This document shows positions 8,393 through 17,564 of a stretch of 64,000 bases of DNA, piece by piece (positions within the stretch are counted from its first letter, which is position 1; each line of letters starts with the position of its first letter). Both the position numbers and the translations under genes were made by a program. Below the pieces are notes generated by a model. The model was not told the DNA's origin and made no database searches. It saw only the letters and a list, made by a program, of their open reading frames with translations. Origin of the DNA: Mucilaginibacter sp. SJ (lineage in GTDB: Bacteria > Bacteroidota > Bacteroidia > Sphingobacteriales > Sphingobacteriaceae); contig NZ_CP118631.1 in the NCBI RefSeq assembly GCF_028993635.1, positions 4,712,001 to 4,776,000 of the forward strand. The letters are read 5' to 3'.

Positions 8393-9391
8393 TTAACCAA
8401 TATCTTTTGCCCGGTCCTGAACTTTTTTGCGGAGGGTATTAAAAAACATGCTCCTTTCTTTTTCGCCTACCAAGCTTATGTGGGTTGATTTACTGATGAT
8501 GTTTTGAAGATTTTTAAAAGTGTACTCACAAAATCCGGCGTCTTGCGTAGCCATAAAGTTTAGCCCGTTATGGTTCAGGTAGGCTATCCGCCGGTCGTCA
8601 CCCTTTACAAAAATGGAGTTATCGCCAATAAGGCATTCATTAATATAAATTTGATAAGGTGCGCCCTCAGCTGCCGACTGTTGGTTATAAATAAATTTCC
8701 GTCCCCTTTCGGCCTGCATTTCTACGTGGTTTAGTAGCTCTTCCAGTTGGGCATACACTTTATGCAGGATTTCTTTGCCGGCGAAAATGTTGGTATGCCT
8801 GTAAAATTCAATCTGCCTGATGGTAACATGGATACTTTCTTCGGTCCATATTTCGGTAGATGGTATTTGTACGTATTGCCGGATAACGTTTTGTGCTTGT
8901 TGTAGAATTTGAGGGTCGTTTTCTTGGCCGGTAAATTGCTGTTTGGCCAAATCAGGGTACCCGATAAGCGTACGTTTCCAGAAAAAAAATTTAAAAGCAC
9001 TCAGCTCCGGGAACTGCATGAAATGAAACAGCGGCACATCCTTATTAAAAAAATAGATCTGCGCATTTTTTAATGTTTTGAATAAACCCAGGCTATTTAC
9101 CAGGTCCTGCATGTAATCATTAAAGGTGAAGTTTGTACTGTCCACCTTGTTACCGGCAAAAATTACGGTGTTGTTTTGCATCCGGAGCAACTGATCAATA
9201 GAGATCTTGTATTTATTGCTAAGGATTTGAATTTCATCGAGGCTTATTGGTTTTTCACCGCGGATGCGCCTGTAAGCACTATCGTTGCTGATGTTCAGCA
9301 ACTCGGCTATTTCATCTACAAAAGAAAGGTGAGGTGGCAGCTTCACCTTTATTTGGTTAAAAAGCAGCAACTGGGCAGGGGTATTATCCAT
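8393..9391 (-). CDS. helix-turn-helix regulator-like protein
   Basis: 332 residues. The N-terminal 75 residues form a Cro/XRE-type HTH (helix pair around ISNDSAYRRIRGEKPISLDE, then LSNKYKISIDQLL). The remaining ~250 residues are a helical domain with no motif I recognise. Proteins of this layout are common in Bacteroidota and probably respond to an unknown signal through the C-terminal part. It is convergent with gldA. The start ATG at 9391 fits the HTH spacing. No target operator is evident. Confidence 0.7.
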   Translation of the reverse strand: MDNTPAQLLLFNQIKVKLPPHLSFVDEIAELLNISNDSAYRRIRGEKPISLDEIQILSNKYKISIDQLLRMQNNTVIFAGNKVDSTNFTFNDYMQDLVNSLGLFKTLKNAQIYFFNKDVPLFHFMQFPELSAFKFFFWKRTLIGYPDLAKQQFTGQENDPQILQQAQNVIRQYVQIPSTEIWTEESIHVTIRQIEFYRHTNIFAGKEILHKVYAQLEELLNHVEMQAERGRKFIYNQQSAAEGAPYQIYINECLIGDNSIFVKGDDRRIAYLNHNGLNFMATQDAGFCEYTFKNLQNIISKSTHISLVGEKERSMFFNTLRKKVQDRAKDIG

Positions 9392-9650
9392 AATGCAGGA
9401 ATTAACAAGTGGTTTTGTTTTAGCAGTTATTAGTTACCCTCCCGCTCATTATCGGCAAAAAATGCAATAACCGGTGCTAACACATAATAAATGTAGTTAA
9501 AAATGCAATTGTTTCCAAATAGTTGTATTACAGTTAATTAATTGTTACCTGATGTGGTTTGCGATGCTGATTTTCTCATTTTAAAACGGCTGGTAGTGGC
9601 AGTAGCTTTATTCAATAATTGATAATTATTAACCTTAAAATCAAAGTATT

Positions 9651-10151
9651 ATGAAAAAGTTATTCTTATCACTGTCGTTTGTTGGAGCAGCTTTCGGCAG
9701 CTTTGCACAATCTCTAAACGGACCGGGCAAATTCAGTATTGGTGCTGAAGCGACTATCCCAACAGGCGATGCGCATCAGTTTTTTAATTATGGCATAGGC
9801 GGCTCGCTTAAATATGAGTACCCGCTTTCAAAAACGGTTTTTATCACCGTATCGGCCGGCTATGAATCGTTGCATGCTAAAAGCGGCCTTCAGGAGCCTG
9901 ATGCTAAATCATCATTTGGTTTTATCCCGGTAAAAGCGGGGATTAAGCCTTATTTGGATGGAGGTTTCTTTTTTGAAGGACAGTTAGGCACTGTATTTTC
10001 AACCGAGAAAGGCGGCGGTAATTCTTTCCTCTATTCGCCCGGCTTGGGCTACACCTTTAACGGAGGCCTGGAAATAGGTGTGCGTTATGAGGCGTGGTCA
10101 AACGGTGGAACAATAGGGCAGGTGGGCGCCCGCCTGGCATACCGGTTTTGA
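9651..10151 (+). CDS. outer-membrane beta-barrel protein
   Basis: A 166-residue secreted protein. A signal peptide (MKKLFLSLSFVGAAFGSFAQ) ends near residue 20. The mature part alternates polar and hydrophobic residues in short strands and ends in a terminal aromatic (ARLAYRF), the outer-membrane assembly signal. The size fits a small 8-strand barrel (OmpA/OmpX-like). Function unknown. A hairpin terminator follows. Confidence 0.75.
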   Translation: MKKLFLSLSFVGAAFGSFAQSLNGPGKFSIGAEATIPTGDAHQFFNYGIGGSLKYEYPLSKTVFITVSAGYESLHAKSGLQEPDAKSSFGFIPVKAGIKPYLDGGFFFEGQLGTVFSTEKGGGNSFLYSPGLGYTFNGGLEIGVRYEAWSNGGTIGQVGARLAYRF

Positions 10152-10161
10152 TTTAGTAAAT

Positions 10162-10184
10162 AAAGGCCTTACCCGGGCCTTTGT
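10162..10184 (+). terminator. intrinsic terminator
   Basis: AAAGGCC-TTACCC-GGGCCTTT followed by GTTATTT, directly after the beta-barrel gene. Confidence 0.65.
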
Positions 10185-10215
10185 TATTTCACATTAACAC
10201 TAAAAGACAATCATC

Positions 10216-10701
10216 ATGAAAACTATAACCAAAATTTTTGCTGCTTTTGCCGGTTTGATATTTTTAAGCAGCTGTAGCAAACTGATTTACTCGCATGAGG
10301 AGGTTATGCAAAGTTATCACACCAAAAATGATGTTATACGGCAGTTTGGGCAGCCCGACGAAATTATGATTGTAAATGACACTACAAGGTGGCTTTACAA
10401 TTGCGGCGAACCTTCGGTTTTTAACGACACCAAAACAAAGGTGAAGGTAAATGGCGTATTTAATGCAGGCAGCGGCTTTAATACCATCCCGGTGAACGTA
10501 AAGCAATTTTCGCGATATAACAAATATGTGCAATTTGCATTTAACCATGACGGCAAGGTTTTAAACTGGGATTCATCGGGTTTGAATTTTGCCGAAAGAA
10601 AAGCTAAACCTTTAGCTACAATAGGAGTAGTGGCGACGGTTGTTACTGCCATTGCAATTGTTATTGTTGGATCTGATCCCTGGAACATGAAGACACCTTA
10701 A
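10216..10701 (+). CDS. small lipoprotein
   Basis: 161 residues with a lipoprotein signal peptide: hydrophobic run then lipobox FLSSC, with Cys20 as the acylation site. The body (SHEEVMQSYHTKNDVIRQFG) has the feel of SmpA/BamE-like domains, which start 'v..v..lG.P', here VIRQFGQPDEIM. This is weak. A hydrophobic helix near residues 137-153 may lie in a membrane. Function unknown. Confidence 0.65.
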   Translation: MKTITKIFAAFAGLIFLSSCSKLIYSHEEVMQSYHTKNDVIRQFGQPDEIMIVNDTTRWLYNCGEPSVFNDTKTKVKVNGVFNAGSGFNTIPVNVKQFSRYNKYVQFAFNHDGKVLNWDSSGLNFAERKAKPLATIGVVATVVTAIAIVIVGSDPWNMKTP

Positions 10702-10957
10702 ATCAGGTTGAGTTGAAATGTACCATCCGTAAATTCAAATGCTTATCACTTGAGCTATTTAGCAGGAGTGTCAACGCTCCTGCTTGTATATGGTAAGCGC
10801 GAGGACACTTACCTCAATTGGGGTTCAAGCGAAAGGCGTCTAAACCTGCGGGAGAAATAAATCCGAAATCGAAATTCCGAAATCCGATATCAAACTGCTT
10901 CTTTGCTTTGGTGCAATATTGTCGTAATTTCGGCGCTTAACACTATACCATAATAAC

Positions 10958-13354
10958 GTGCTAAGCATCCTTAAAAAAGAAATAGTATCCTACCTGAGTT
11001 CGCTGGTGGCTTATGTAATCATAGGTGTATTTTTACTGGTGCTGGGCTTGTTTTTGTGGGTGTTCCCTGATTCAAGTATCCTGGAGTACGGTTACGCCGG
11101 GCTCGAAAGCCTGTTCACCACCGCGCCTTACCTGTTCATGTTCCTGATCCCGGCAATTACCATGCGCTCCCTTGCCGAAGAACGTAAAGAGGGAACCTTT
11201 GAATTATTGTTCACCCGCCCATTAAGGGATTGGGAGATAGTACTGGGCAAATACTTTGCCTGTTTACTCATTGTGCTTTTTGCATTGCTGCCCACGCTGG
11301 TTTATTATTATTCGGTAAGTTCATTGGGCATGCCGCAAGGCAATATCGATACCGGGGCTGTTATCGGTTCATACATCGGGTTATTTTTATTGGGCAGTGT
11401 TTTTGTAGGGATAGGCATGTTTGCATCATCTATCACCAAAAATCAGATCATCGCCTTTACCATAGCTGTTTTCCTGTGTTTCTTTTTTTACAGCGGCTTT
11501 GATTCACTAAGCCAACTGTTGTCATTGCAAGATCTTGGTCTGCAAAATTTAGGGATTACCCAGCATTATGAATCGGTAAGCCGCGGTGTTCTGGATACCC
11601 GGGATCTGGCATACTTTATCATTACTGCCGGTATTTTTATCTGGCTTACGCTATTTGTATTGGCAAGGCAGCGCCAAAGGGGTATGGGCGGCATCATCAC
11701 GATCAGCCTTTTGGGTGTTTTGTTTTTCCTGGGGATCTTATCTGCCTTAACATTTACCCGTTTTGATTTTACTGCCGAAAAGCGTTATACCATATCGCCC
11801 ATTAGCAGGCAGATCATCGATAAGCTGCCGAAAAAGGTAAAAGTGGTAGTTTATTTACAGGGCGATAACCTACCGGGGGGCTTTAAACGCTTACAGAGCG
11901 CTACCCGCGATATGCTGAGCGATTTGCAAGCCTACAGCCATGGTAAGATCCAGTTTGAGTTTCGTGACCCGCTAAAGGGCCTGAATAACGATCAGCAGAA
12001 TGAGGTGATCCAGAATATGGCCGCCGAAGGTGTTGAACCAACCAACCTGAGTGTTAAAACCGATAACGGGGTAACGCAAAAGCTCATCTTTCCGTCGGCA
12101 CTGGTATCGGCAGATGGTAAGGATATCCCGGTAAAGCTATTGTTAAGCCGTATTGGTCTCTCGCCCGATGAGGTACTGAATAACTCTATCCAAAATCTGG
12201 AGTATGCTTTTTCATCGGCTATAAAGAAAGCTGTTAGCGGAGGACGACCGCAAATAGGTTTTACCGAAGGGCACCATGAACTAACCGACCTGCAACTAAA
12301 CGATGCCATGAAAACCCTTGCCGATGGCTTCCAGGTAGGCCGGGTTGATCTGAATGCTATCTCCTTTGCCGATCTGCAAAAAATCAAGCTACTGGTGGTT
12401 GCCAAACCCGATCAAAAATTCAGCGAGATAGAGAAATTTAAACTCGACCAATATATCATGCACGGAGGCCGGGTACTATGGACGATAGACCAGGTAAGCG
12501 CCGAACTCGATAGTCTTCGCGGGCATGGCGGCGAGCAGCTGGCATTCCCCAAACAGCTTAACCTGGACGATCAGCTTTTCCGTTATGGGATCCGTATCAA
12601 TTACGACCTGATTGCTGATATGAACTGCTCGCAAATTCCCATCAGTACCGGCAATGTCGGCGGACAGGCGCAGATTCAGATGCTGCCATGGCTGTATTAC
12701 CCGGTATTTATTCCGCTAAGCAAACACCCGGTGGTGAAAAATTTGGATGGTATCAGCAGCGAGTTTGCAAGCACTATTGATATCCTCGATATCAAAAATG
12801 TAAACAAAACGGTGTTGCTAACTTCATCGCTCTATAATAAAAAGCTAACAGCCCCACATATATTATCATTGCAGGCTTTGGAGCAGGAACCAAATCCAAA
12901 AGATTTTCAAAGCACACCTAAAATAACCGGGGTACTGCTGGAAGGCAGTTTTGTGAGCGACTGGCAAAACCGCCCGCTGCCCGAGGGCCTTAAAGAACAG
13001 GTTGCTATACAGCAGCAAAGTGTGCCCACTAAAATGATAGTGATAAGTGACGGCGATATTTTCAAAAACCAGGTAGGCAGCGATGGCTCGCCTTATCCCT
13101 TAGGATACGATCATTATACACACCAAACCTACGGCAATAAAAACCTGCTGCTTAACATAGCCGATTACATGACCGACGATTCGGGACTGATGGCCCTGCG
13201 TACCAAAGAGATCAAGATCCGCCTGCTTGCCCGGGCGCGTATTCGCAGCGAAAAAATGTACTGGCAGTTGGTTAATACCATTGCACCGCTGGTTTTAGTG
13301 TTAATATGTGCTATTTTTCAACATTATTTACGCAGGCAAAAGTATGCCCGTTAA
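10958..13354 (+). CDS. GldF-GldG fusion: ABC permease plus Gldg-type auxiliary domain
   Basis: A 798-residue inner-membrane protein. Residues 1-240 are an ABC-2 permease (GldF-like): six hydrophobic helices and the cytoplasmic block TMRSLAEERKEGTFELLFTR, which contacts the ATPase. After a seventh helix (about 245-267) comes a long periplasmic region (about 275-765) typical of GldG/ABC_transp_aux (PF09822), starting RFDFTAEKRYTISP, and a final helix near 770-790. In Flavobacterium GldF and GldG are separate proteins; here they form one chain. It probably pairs with GldA at 7676. The start is GTG (10958), with no better ATG. The next gene, dnaN, has its own -7 element. Confidence 0.85.
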   Translation: MLSILKKEIVSYLSSLVAYVIIGVFLLVLGLFLWVFPDSSILEYGYAGLESLFTTAPYLFMFLIPAITMRSLAEERKEGTFELLFTRPLRDWEIVLGKYFACLLIVLFALLPTLVYYYSVSSLGMPQGNIDTGAVIGSYIGLFLLGSVFVGIGMFASSITKNQIIAFTIAVFLCFFFYSGFDSLSQLLSLQDLGLQNLGITQHYESVSRGVLDTRDLAYFIITAGIFIWLTLFVLARQRQRGMGGIITISLLGVLFFLGILSALTFTRFDFTAEKRYTISPISRQIIDKLPKKVKVVVYLQGDNLPGGFKRLQSATRDMLSDLQAYSHGKIQFEFRDPLKGLNNDQQNEVIQNMAAEGVEPTNLSVKTDNGVTQKLIFPSALVSADGKDIPVKLLLSRIGLSPDEVLNNSIQNLEYAFSSAIKKAVSGGRPQIGFTEGHHELTDLQLNDAMKTLADGFQVGRVDLNAISFADLQKIKLLVVAKPDQKFSEIEKFKLDQYIMHGGRVLWTIDQVSAELDSLRGHGGEQLAFPKQLNLDDQLFRYGIRINYDLIADMNCSQIPISTGNVGGQAQIQMLPWLYYPVFIPLSKHPVVKNLDGISSEFASTIDILDIKNVNKTVLLTSSLYNKKLTAPHILSLQALEQEPNPKDFQSTPKITGVLLEGSFVSDWQNRPLPEGLKEQVAIQQQSVPTKMIVISDGDIFKNQVGSDGSPYPLGYDHYTHQTYGNKNLLLNIADYMTDDSGLMALRTKEIKIRLLARARIRSEKMYWQLVNTIAPLVLVLICAIFQHYLRRQKYAR

Positions 13355-13360
13355 ATTTTC

Positions 13361-13368
13361 TATTTTTG
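13361..13368 (+). promoter_or_regulatory. -7 promoter element for dnaN
   Basis: TATTTTTG matches TAnnTTTG, 19 bp before the dnaN ATG. No clear -33 TTTG at the right distance. Confidence 0.45.
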
Positions 13369-13387
13369 ATAGATTAATTACAACCAT

Positions 13388-14512
13388 ATGAGATTTATTG
13401 TTTCTACCTCAACATTACTCAAACAACTGCAGGCGGTAAGCGGTGCGTTAAGCAGCAGTACTGTACTGCCGATACTGGAAAACTTTTTGTTCGAGATAAA
13501 GGATGGGAACTTGACCATTTCTGCTACCGACCTGCAAACCAGCATGACTACCTCTTTACCGGTTGAGGCTAAAGAGAACGGCAGGATTGCTATCCCGTCG
13601 CGTATATTGTTAGAGACCCTGAAATCATTACCTGAGCAGCCCGTTGCTTTTTCGGTTGATGATAAAACCTTCGCTATTGAAATCAACGCAGGCGATGGTA
13701 AATACAAACTAAGCGGCGAAAACGGCGAGGATTTTCCGAAAATCCCTGTTGTTGAAAACGCTTCATCAGTAAACCTGCCTGCTTCAGTTTTAGCCGAAGC
13801 TATCAACAAAACCATTTTTGCGGTAAGTAATGACGAGCTTCGCCCGGCTATGACGGGCGTTTACTGCCAGCTAACAACATCGGCCCTTACTTTTGTTGCT
13901 ACCGATGCGCATAAATTGGTTCGTTACCGTCGTAAAGATGCAAAGGCTGCAAGCACCACATCATTCATCCTGCCTAAAAAAGCGTTAACCCTGCTTAAAT
14001 CATCATTACCAAGCGATGATGTAAATGTATCTGTTGAGTATAACTCCACCAGTGCTTTCTTCAAGTTTGGCAATATTAACCTGGTATGTCGTCTAATTGA
14101 CGAGCGTTACCCTGATTACGAGGCGGTTATCCCTCAAAATAATCCTAATAAATTAAATATCGACAGGCTCACCTTCCTGGGTTCGTTAAACCGTGTTGCC
14201 ATCTACGCTAACAAAACTACCCACCAGGTAAGGCTTAAAATAAATGGCAGCGAGTTAAATATCTCTTCAGAAGATATCGACTTTGCTAACGAGGCCCACG
14301 AGCGTTTAAGCTGCCAATATGAAGGCGAGGATATGGAAATTGGCTTCAATGCAAGATTTTTAATAGAAATGTTGAAGAATTTAAGCTGCGAAGAAGTATC
14401 TTTGGAAATGTCGACTCCAAACCGTGCAGGTTTATTGTTGCCGCAGGGAGGAGATGAGAATGAAGACGTGCTGATGCTGGTTATGCCGGTGATGCTCAAT
14501 AGCTATGCTTAA
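13388..14512 (+). CDS. dnaN: DNA polymerase III sliding clamp, beta subunit
   Basis: 374 residues, the family's usual length, made of three repeated clamp domains (about 1-120, 125-245 and 250-374). Recognisable blocks are VSGALSSSTVLPILENFLFE near the N terminus, the central TDAHKLVRYRR (about 179-189), LICRLIDERYPDYEAVIP-type loop (near 235-250) and the C-terminal VLMLVMPVMLNSYA. It encircles DNA and tethers polymerase III. It is not next to dnaA here. A strong terminator follows. Confidence 0.97.
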   Translation: MRFIVSTSTLLKQLQAVSGALSSSTVLPILENFLFEIKDGNLTISATDLQTSMTTSLPVEAKENGRIAIPSRILLETLKSLPEQPVAFSVDDKTFAIEINAGDGKYKLSGENGEDFPKIPVVENASSVNLPASVLAEAINKTIFAVSNDELRPAMTGVYCQLTTSALTFVATDAHKLVRYRRKDAKAASTTSFILPKKALTLLKSSLPSDDVNVSVEYNSTSAFFKFGNINLVCRLIDERYPDYEAVIPQNNPNKLNIDRLTFLGSLNRVAIYANKTTHQVRLKINGSELNISSEDIDFANEAHERLSCQYEGEDMEIGFNARFLIEMLKNLSCEEVSLEMSTPNRAGLLLPQGGDENEDVLMLVMPVMLNSYA

Positions 14513-14541
14513 GTGTAAACTTAAATTATAAATCCAAAACT

Positions 14542-14572
14542 AAGTCCGGTAACATAAACCGGACTTTTTTTG
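14542..14572 (+). terminator. intrinsic terminator of dnaN
   Basis: AAGTCCGGT-AACATA-AACCGGACTT followed by a run of T. Confidence 0.85.
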
Positions 14573-14625
14573 TTCAACCCCCGATACCAAAAATTACAGT
14601 AAGCAGTTATAGCTTATAATTGTAT

Positions 14626-15321
14626 ATGAATATTAAGGTTAAAGCTTTATTGATTATTATAGCCATAACGGGCTACCTTACGTCCTGCAAAAAAAATAAT
14701 GATAAGCCCGATGCGGTGGATTCGTCAACGTCATCGCTAAACGTTATTAATGCCACTTTTAATAATATTAATATTTATGTTAATGGTACAAGGATAAACA
14801 ATACAACCACTTTTTATCCGGGGGGCACGCTTGGCTATATTTCGGTAAAGGCGGGTACGCAAAATTATTCGGTTAAGTTAGATGGGCCTAATAACCCTGA
14901 TCCGTTGTTCAGTCTGCCCTTAACTTTGAGTAAAGATTCGGTATATTCATTTTTTGTAGCAGGTAATACGGCCGACCAGGTTTTCAAAACTACAGATGTA
15001 TTGGTTGCTGATACCGGCAGTGCCCCGAAGGCAAAGATCAGGTTTGTTAATGCATCCCCAGATGCAGGTAACATAAGTGTACATTTTGAAGGTATAACAG
15101 CTGCGTTAGATACGGAGCAAGTAAAAGATCTTGGTTTCAAAACCACCTCGGCTTTTATGTTGGTAGCGCCCGGAGAGCATAATATGGCTTTGCATTCGGC
15201 TGCATTTCCAACTACTGTTGTCAGGGATACAGTGCTGCTAACAGGAGGCAAAGTATATACCTACTATGGTTATGGTAATAAAAGCGCAGGCCTGGCAACC
15301 GGCCTGTTCATCAATCAATAA
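14626..15321 (+). CDS. DUF4397 domain lipoprotein
   Basis: 231 residues from ATG 14626; a TTG two codons upstream is less likely. The lipobox LTSC places the lipidated Cys at residue 21. Two similar beta-rich segments follow (about 40-125 and 130-225), with the DUF4397 signature IRFVNASPDAGNISVHF. The function of the domain is unknown. It is likely an outer-membrane-anchored surface or periplasmic protein. Eight bases separate it from a paralogue, so the two are probably co-transcribed. Confidence 0.75.
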   Translation: MNIKVKALLIIIAITGYLTSCKKNNDKPDAVDSSTSSLNVINATFNNINIYVNGTRINNTTTFYPGGTLGYISVKAGTQNYSVKLDGPNNPDPLFSLPLTLSKDSVYSFFVAGNTADQVFKTTDVLVADTGSAPKAKIRFVNASPDAGNISVHFEGITAALDTEQVKDLGFKTTSAFMLVAPGEHNMALHSAAFPTTVVRDTVLLTGGKVYTYYGYGNKSAGLATGLFINQ

Positions 15322-15329
15322 TTACATTA

Positions 15330-16070
15330 ATGGCTAATAAAAATAAAAGCAAGGTACTGGTTTCGTTTTTTATAGCTGTGCTATGCGGCCTTTTCATCTG
15401 TGCTGTTTCTTCATGCGGTAAGGGGGGCAATGCGTCATCGGTAGGCCTTAATACCCAGTTCCAAATCGTTAATTTAAGTCCGGATATCCAGCCGGTATAC
15501 CTTTATCAGCATTTTATCAGGTATAATACCACTACCTATACTTATCCAAACAGTTCGGGATATTTTTACCTTTCAACACTTGAACCGCCGTTACAGTTAC
15601 GTACAGCTACCGCGGCGCCGGTTATTTTGCTGCAATTTGATACTACGCTTAAAGCCAACAGGAAATACACGATGTTTATAACCGGCTTCAGAAAGGATAG
15701 TTCGTTTGTCAGTTCATTTATTCTATCTGATAGTACCGGTTTGCCAACCATTGGGAAAGGAAAAGTGAGGTTTGTGCATACTTCACCTAATACATCAGCA
15801 CTGGATCTGCGGGCTAATGACACCCTTGTTGTTAAAGGTACTACCTTTAATAAGGTATCTAAATACGTTGAACTTACTGCCGGTAATTATAACTTTACCA
15901 TTACCACCACCCGAACACCTACAACAATTGAAACAACCCTGCAAAATGTAACAATACAGGATGGTCGCGCCTACACCATTTATACCAAAGGTATTGTTGG
16001 CAGCGCCGACTCATTGGCCTTTGGCGCGGGGGTACTTACTAATAATCTGCTCAGTAAGACACTTCAGTAG
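15330..16070 (+). CDS. DUF4397 domain lipoprotein, paralogue
   Basis: 246 residues. A long hydrophobic leader ends at a lipobox AVSSC (Cys29). The mature part repeats the pattern of the preceding gene: FQIVNLSPDIQPVYLY and later VRFVHTSPNTSALDLR, the two DUF4397-type starts. The two proteins have drifted far apart and are not a recent duplication. Probably the second gene of a two-gene operon. Confidence 0.72.
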   Translation: MANKNKSKVLVSFFIAVLCGLFICAVSSCGKGGNASSVGLNTQFQIVNLSPDIQPVYLYQHFIRYNTTTYTYPNSSGYFYLSTLEPPLQLRTATAAPVILLQFDTTLKANRKYTMFITGFRKDSSFVSSFILSDSTGLPTIGKGKVRFVHTSPNTSALDLRANDTLVVKGTTFNKVSKYVELTAGNYNFTITTTRTPTTIETTLQNVTIQDGRAYTIYTKGIVGSADSLAFGAGVLTNNLLSKTLQ

Positions 16071-16091
16071 CTGCGTTTTGTTTAATATTTA

Positions 16092-16099
16092 TATTTTTG
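16092..16099 (+). promoter_or_regulatory. -7 promoter element for the DedA gene
   Basis: TATTTTTG, 16 bp before the GTG start. Only the -7 half is recognisable. Confidence 0.4.
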
Positions 16100-16115
16100 G
16101 GCAAAATTTTAGCCT

Positions 16116-16766
16116 GTGGAAGTAATAAAAAGTATTATCGACTTTGTACTGCATATTGATAAGCACCTTGTGCAAATAACCAGTACTTACCAGGGATGGA
16201 CCTATCTGATCCTTTTCCTGATCATTTTTGCCGAAACAGGTTTAGTTATCTTTCCTATTCTCCCCGGCGATTCACTGCTTTTTGCTGCAGGCGCCCTTAT
16301 AGCCGGTGGTAATTCGGGCTTGGATATCTGGGTATTAGGTCTCATTTTAATTGCCGCTGCTTTTATTGGTAATACAGTAAATTATTTTGTTGGCAATTAC
16401 CTCGGCGTTAAAGTATTTAAAGAAGAAAATAAGATCCTGAAACTGGAATACTACCTTAAAACTCGGGCTTTTTTTGATAAACATGGTGGTAAGGCCGTTA
16501 TCTTCAGCAGGTTTATGCCTATCATCCGTACCATAGCACCTTTTGTGGCAGGAGTGGGTAAGATGCCTTTTTTACGTTACAGTCTTTATAACATTATTGG
16601 TGGGTCATCATGGATCGTTGTGTTCCTGTTTGCTGGCTACAAATTAGGGCAGGTAGAGATTATCGCCAAAAACTTCTCGTTGGTAGGGGTGATCATTATA
16701 CTGGTATCGATATTGCCGCCGATTGTTGCGGCTATAAAAGGCCGTACTGTTAAAAATCCCGCTTAG
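16116..16766 (+). CDS. DedA family membrane protein
   Basis: A 216-residue inner-membrane protein of the DedA/SNARE-associated (PF09335) family, linked to polyprenyl-phosphate or phospholipid flipping and membrane homeostasis. Typical blocks are the re-entrant ETGLVIFPILPGDSLLFAAG (about 41-60) and FSRFMPIIRTIAPFVAGVGK (about 130-149), the arginine-containing pair of half-repeats. GTG start at 16116. Confidence 0.9.
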   Translation: MEVIKSIIDFVLHIDKHLVQITSTYQGWTYLILFLIIFAETGLVIFPILPGDSLLFAAGALIAGGNSGLDIWVLGLILIAAAFIGNTVNYFVGNYLGVKVFKEENKILKLEYYLKTRAFFDKHGGKAVIFSRFMPIIRTIAPFVAGVGKMPFLRYSLYNIIGGSSWIVVFLFAGYKLGQVEIIAKNFSLVGVIIILVSILPPIVAAIKGRTVKNPA

Positions 16767-16789
16767 GCATAAAACTATCTTTGATGTTT

Positions 16790-17467
16790 TTAATTGATGG
16801 CATCAAGGATCATAGTTCCCATCAGTTTTTCGCCTTTATAGGTTTCAGATTTAACGAAGCGGCCAAGTTTTGGGCTGTACCATTCCGTTACATGGAAGTT
16901 GAAAGGGATCCCTATACCCATCATTTTCATCTTGGTGGTGGCATCATAGCTTATTTTTAAACAATCAAAACTGCCCGCATTGGTGCTTATAGTTTCGGCT
17001 TGTTCAACCTTACGGTTTTTAATGTCCATTTGCAGGTTGGCCATTTGTGCGCCGCCACTCCCCATATCAATAGTTACCGAGCCATCATCTAAAGTTTGCC
17101 CGGCTTTCATATCAGTAGGATAAGTGAGGTATTTGGCTTCGCCGCTTACCTGCATATTGCCTTTCATATTAGCAGCCGGTACAAACGATTTCATATCTAC
17201 CTTTATGGTATTACCGGTACATATCATTTCAGAATCGCCGTTGCCTATGGGTTTTCCATTTTTATCATTTATTTCGGCATGCACAGTAACGGTTGTTGCA
17301 TCTTTTTTAGTGGTGGTATAAACGGCGGTCATCTGTTGTTTGCCTTTGGCATCCTGGCTTACGTAGGTGAGTTTTTTGCCATTAATATTGTTTACAAACT
17401 GGTTGCAATTTTGCGCGATAGCCGTTTTACAGCAAAGTATCATTAATAGGAAAAGTAATTTCTTCAT
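16790..17467 (-). CDS. DUF3108/TapB-like secreted protein
   Basis: 225 residues from the ATG at 17467, chosen because MKKLLFLLMILCC begins a clean signal peptide ending near AIAQ; the open frame runs 20 codons further up. The mature protein is beta-rich and ends with a block common in DUF3108/TapB-like proteins (AGSFDCLKISYD, then VTEWYSPKLGRFVKSE). These are periplasmic, of unknown function. Convergent with the DedA gene. Confidence 0.65.
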   Translation of the reverse strand: MKKLLFLLMILCCKTAIAQNCNQFVNNINGKKLTYVSQDAKGKQQMTAVYTTTKKDATTVTVHAEINDKNGKPIGNGDSEMICTGNTIKVDMKSFVPAANMKGNMQVSGEAKYLTYPTDMKAGQTLDDGSVTIDMGSGGAQMANLQMDIKNRKVEQAETISTNAGSFDCLKISYDATTKMKMMGIGIPFNFHVTEWYSPKLGRFVKSETYKGEKLMGTMILDAIN

Positions 17468-17564
17468 AGCATATAATTTACTGTGGATGATTAATACTAA
17501 GTTGCAGAAAATGCAATGCGGAAACAATGTTGCTACTACCCGTTTTAGTTTCGGGTTTTACGTA

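Noticed and set aside
10761..10786. Terminator after the small lipoprotein gene
   Set aside because: A good hairpin (AGCAGGAG...CTCCTGCT) exists, but no T run follows; left as an unassigned hairpin.
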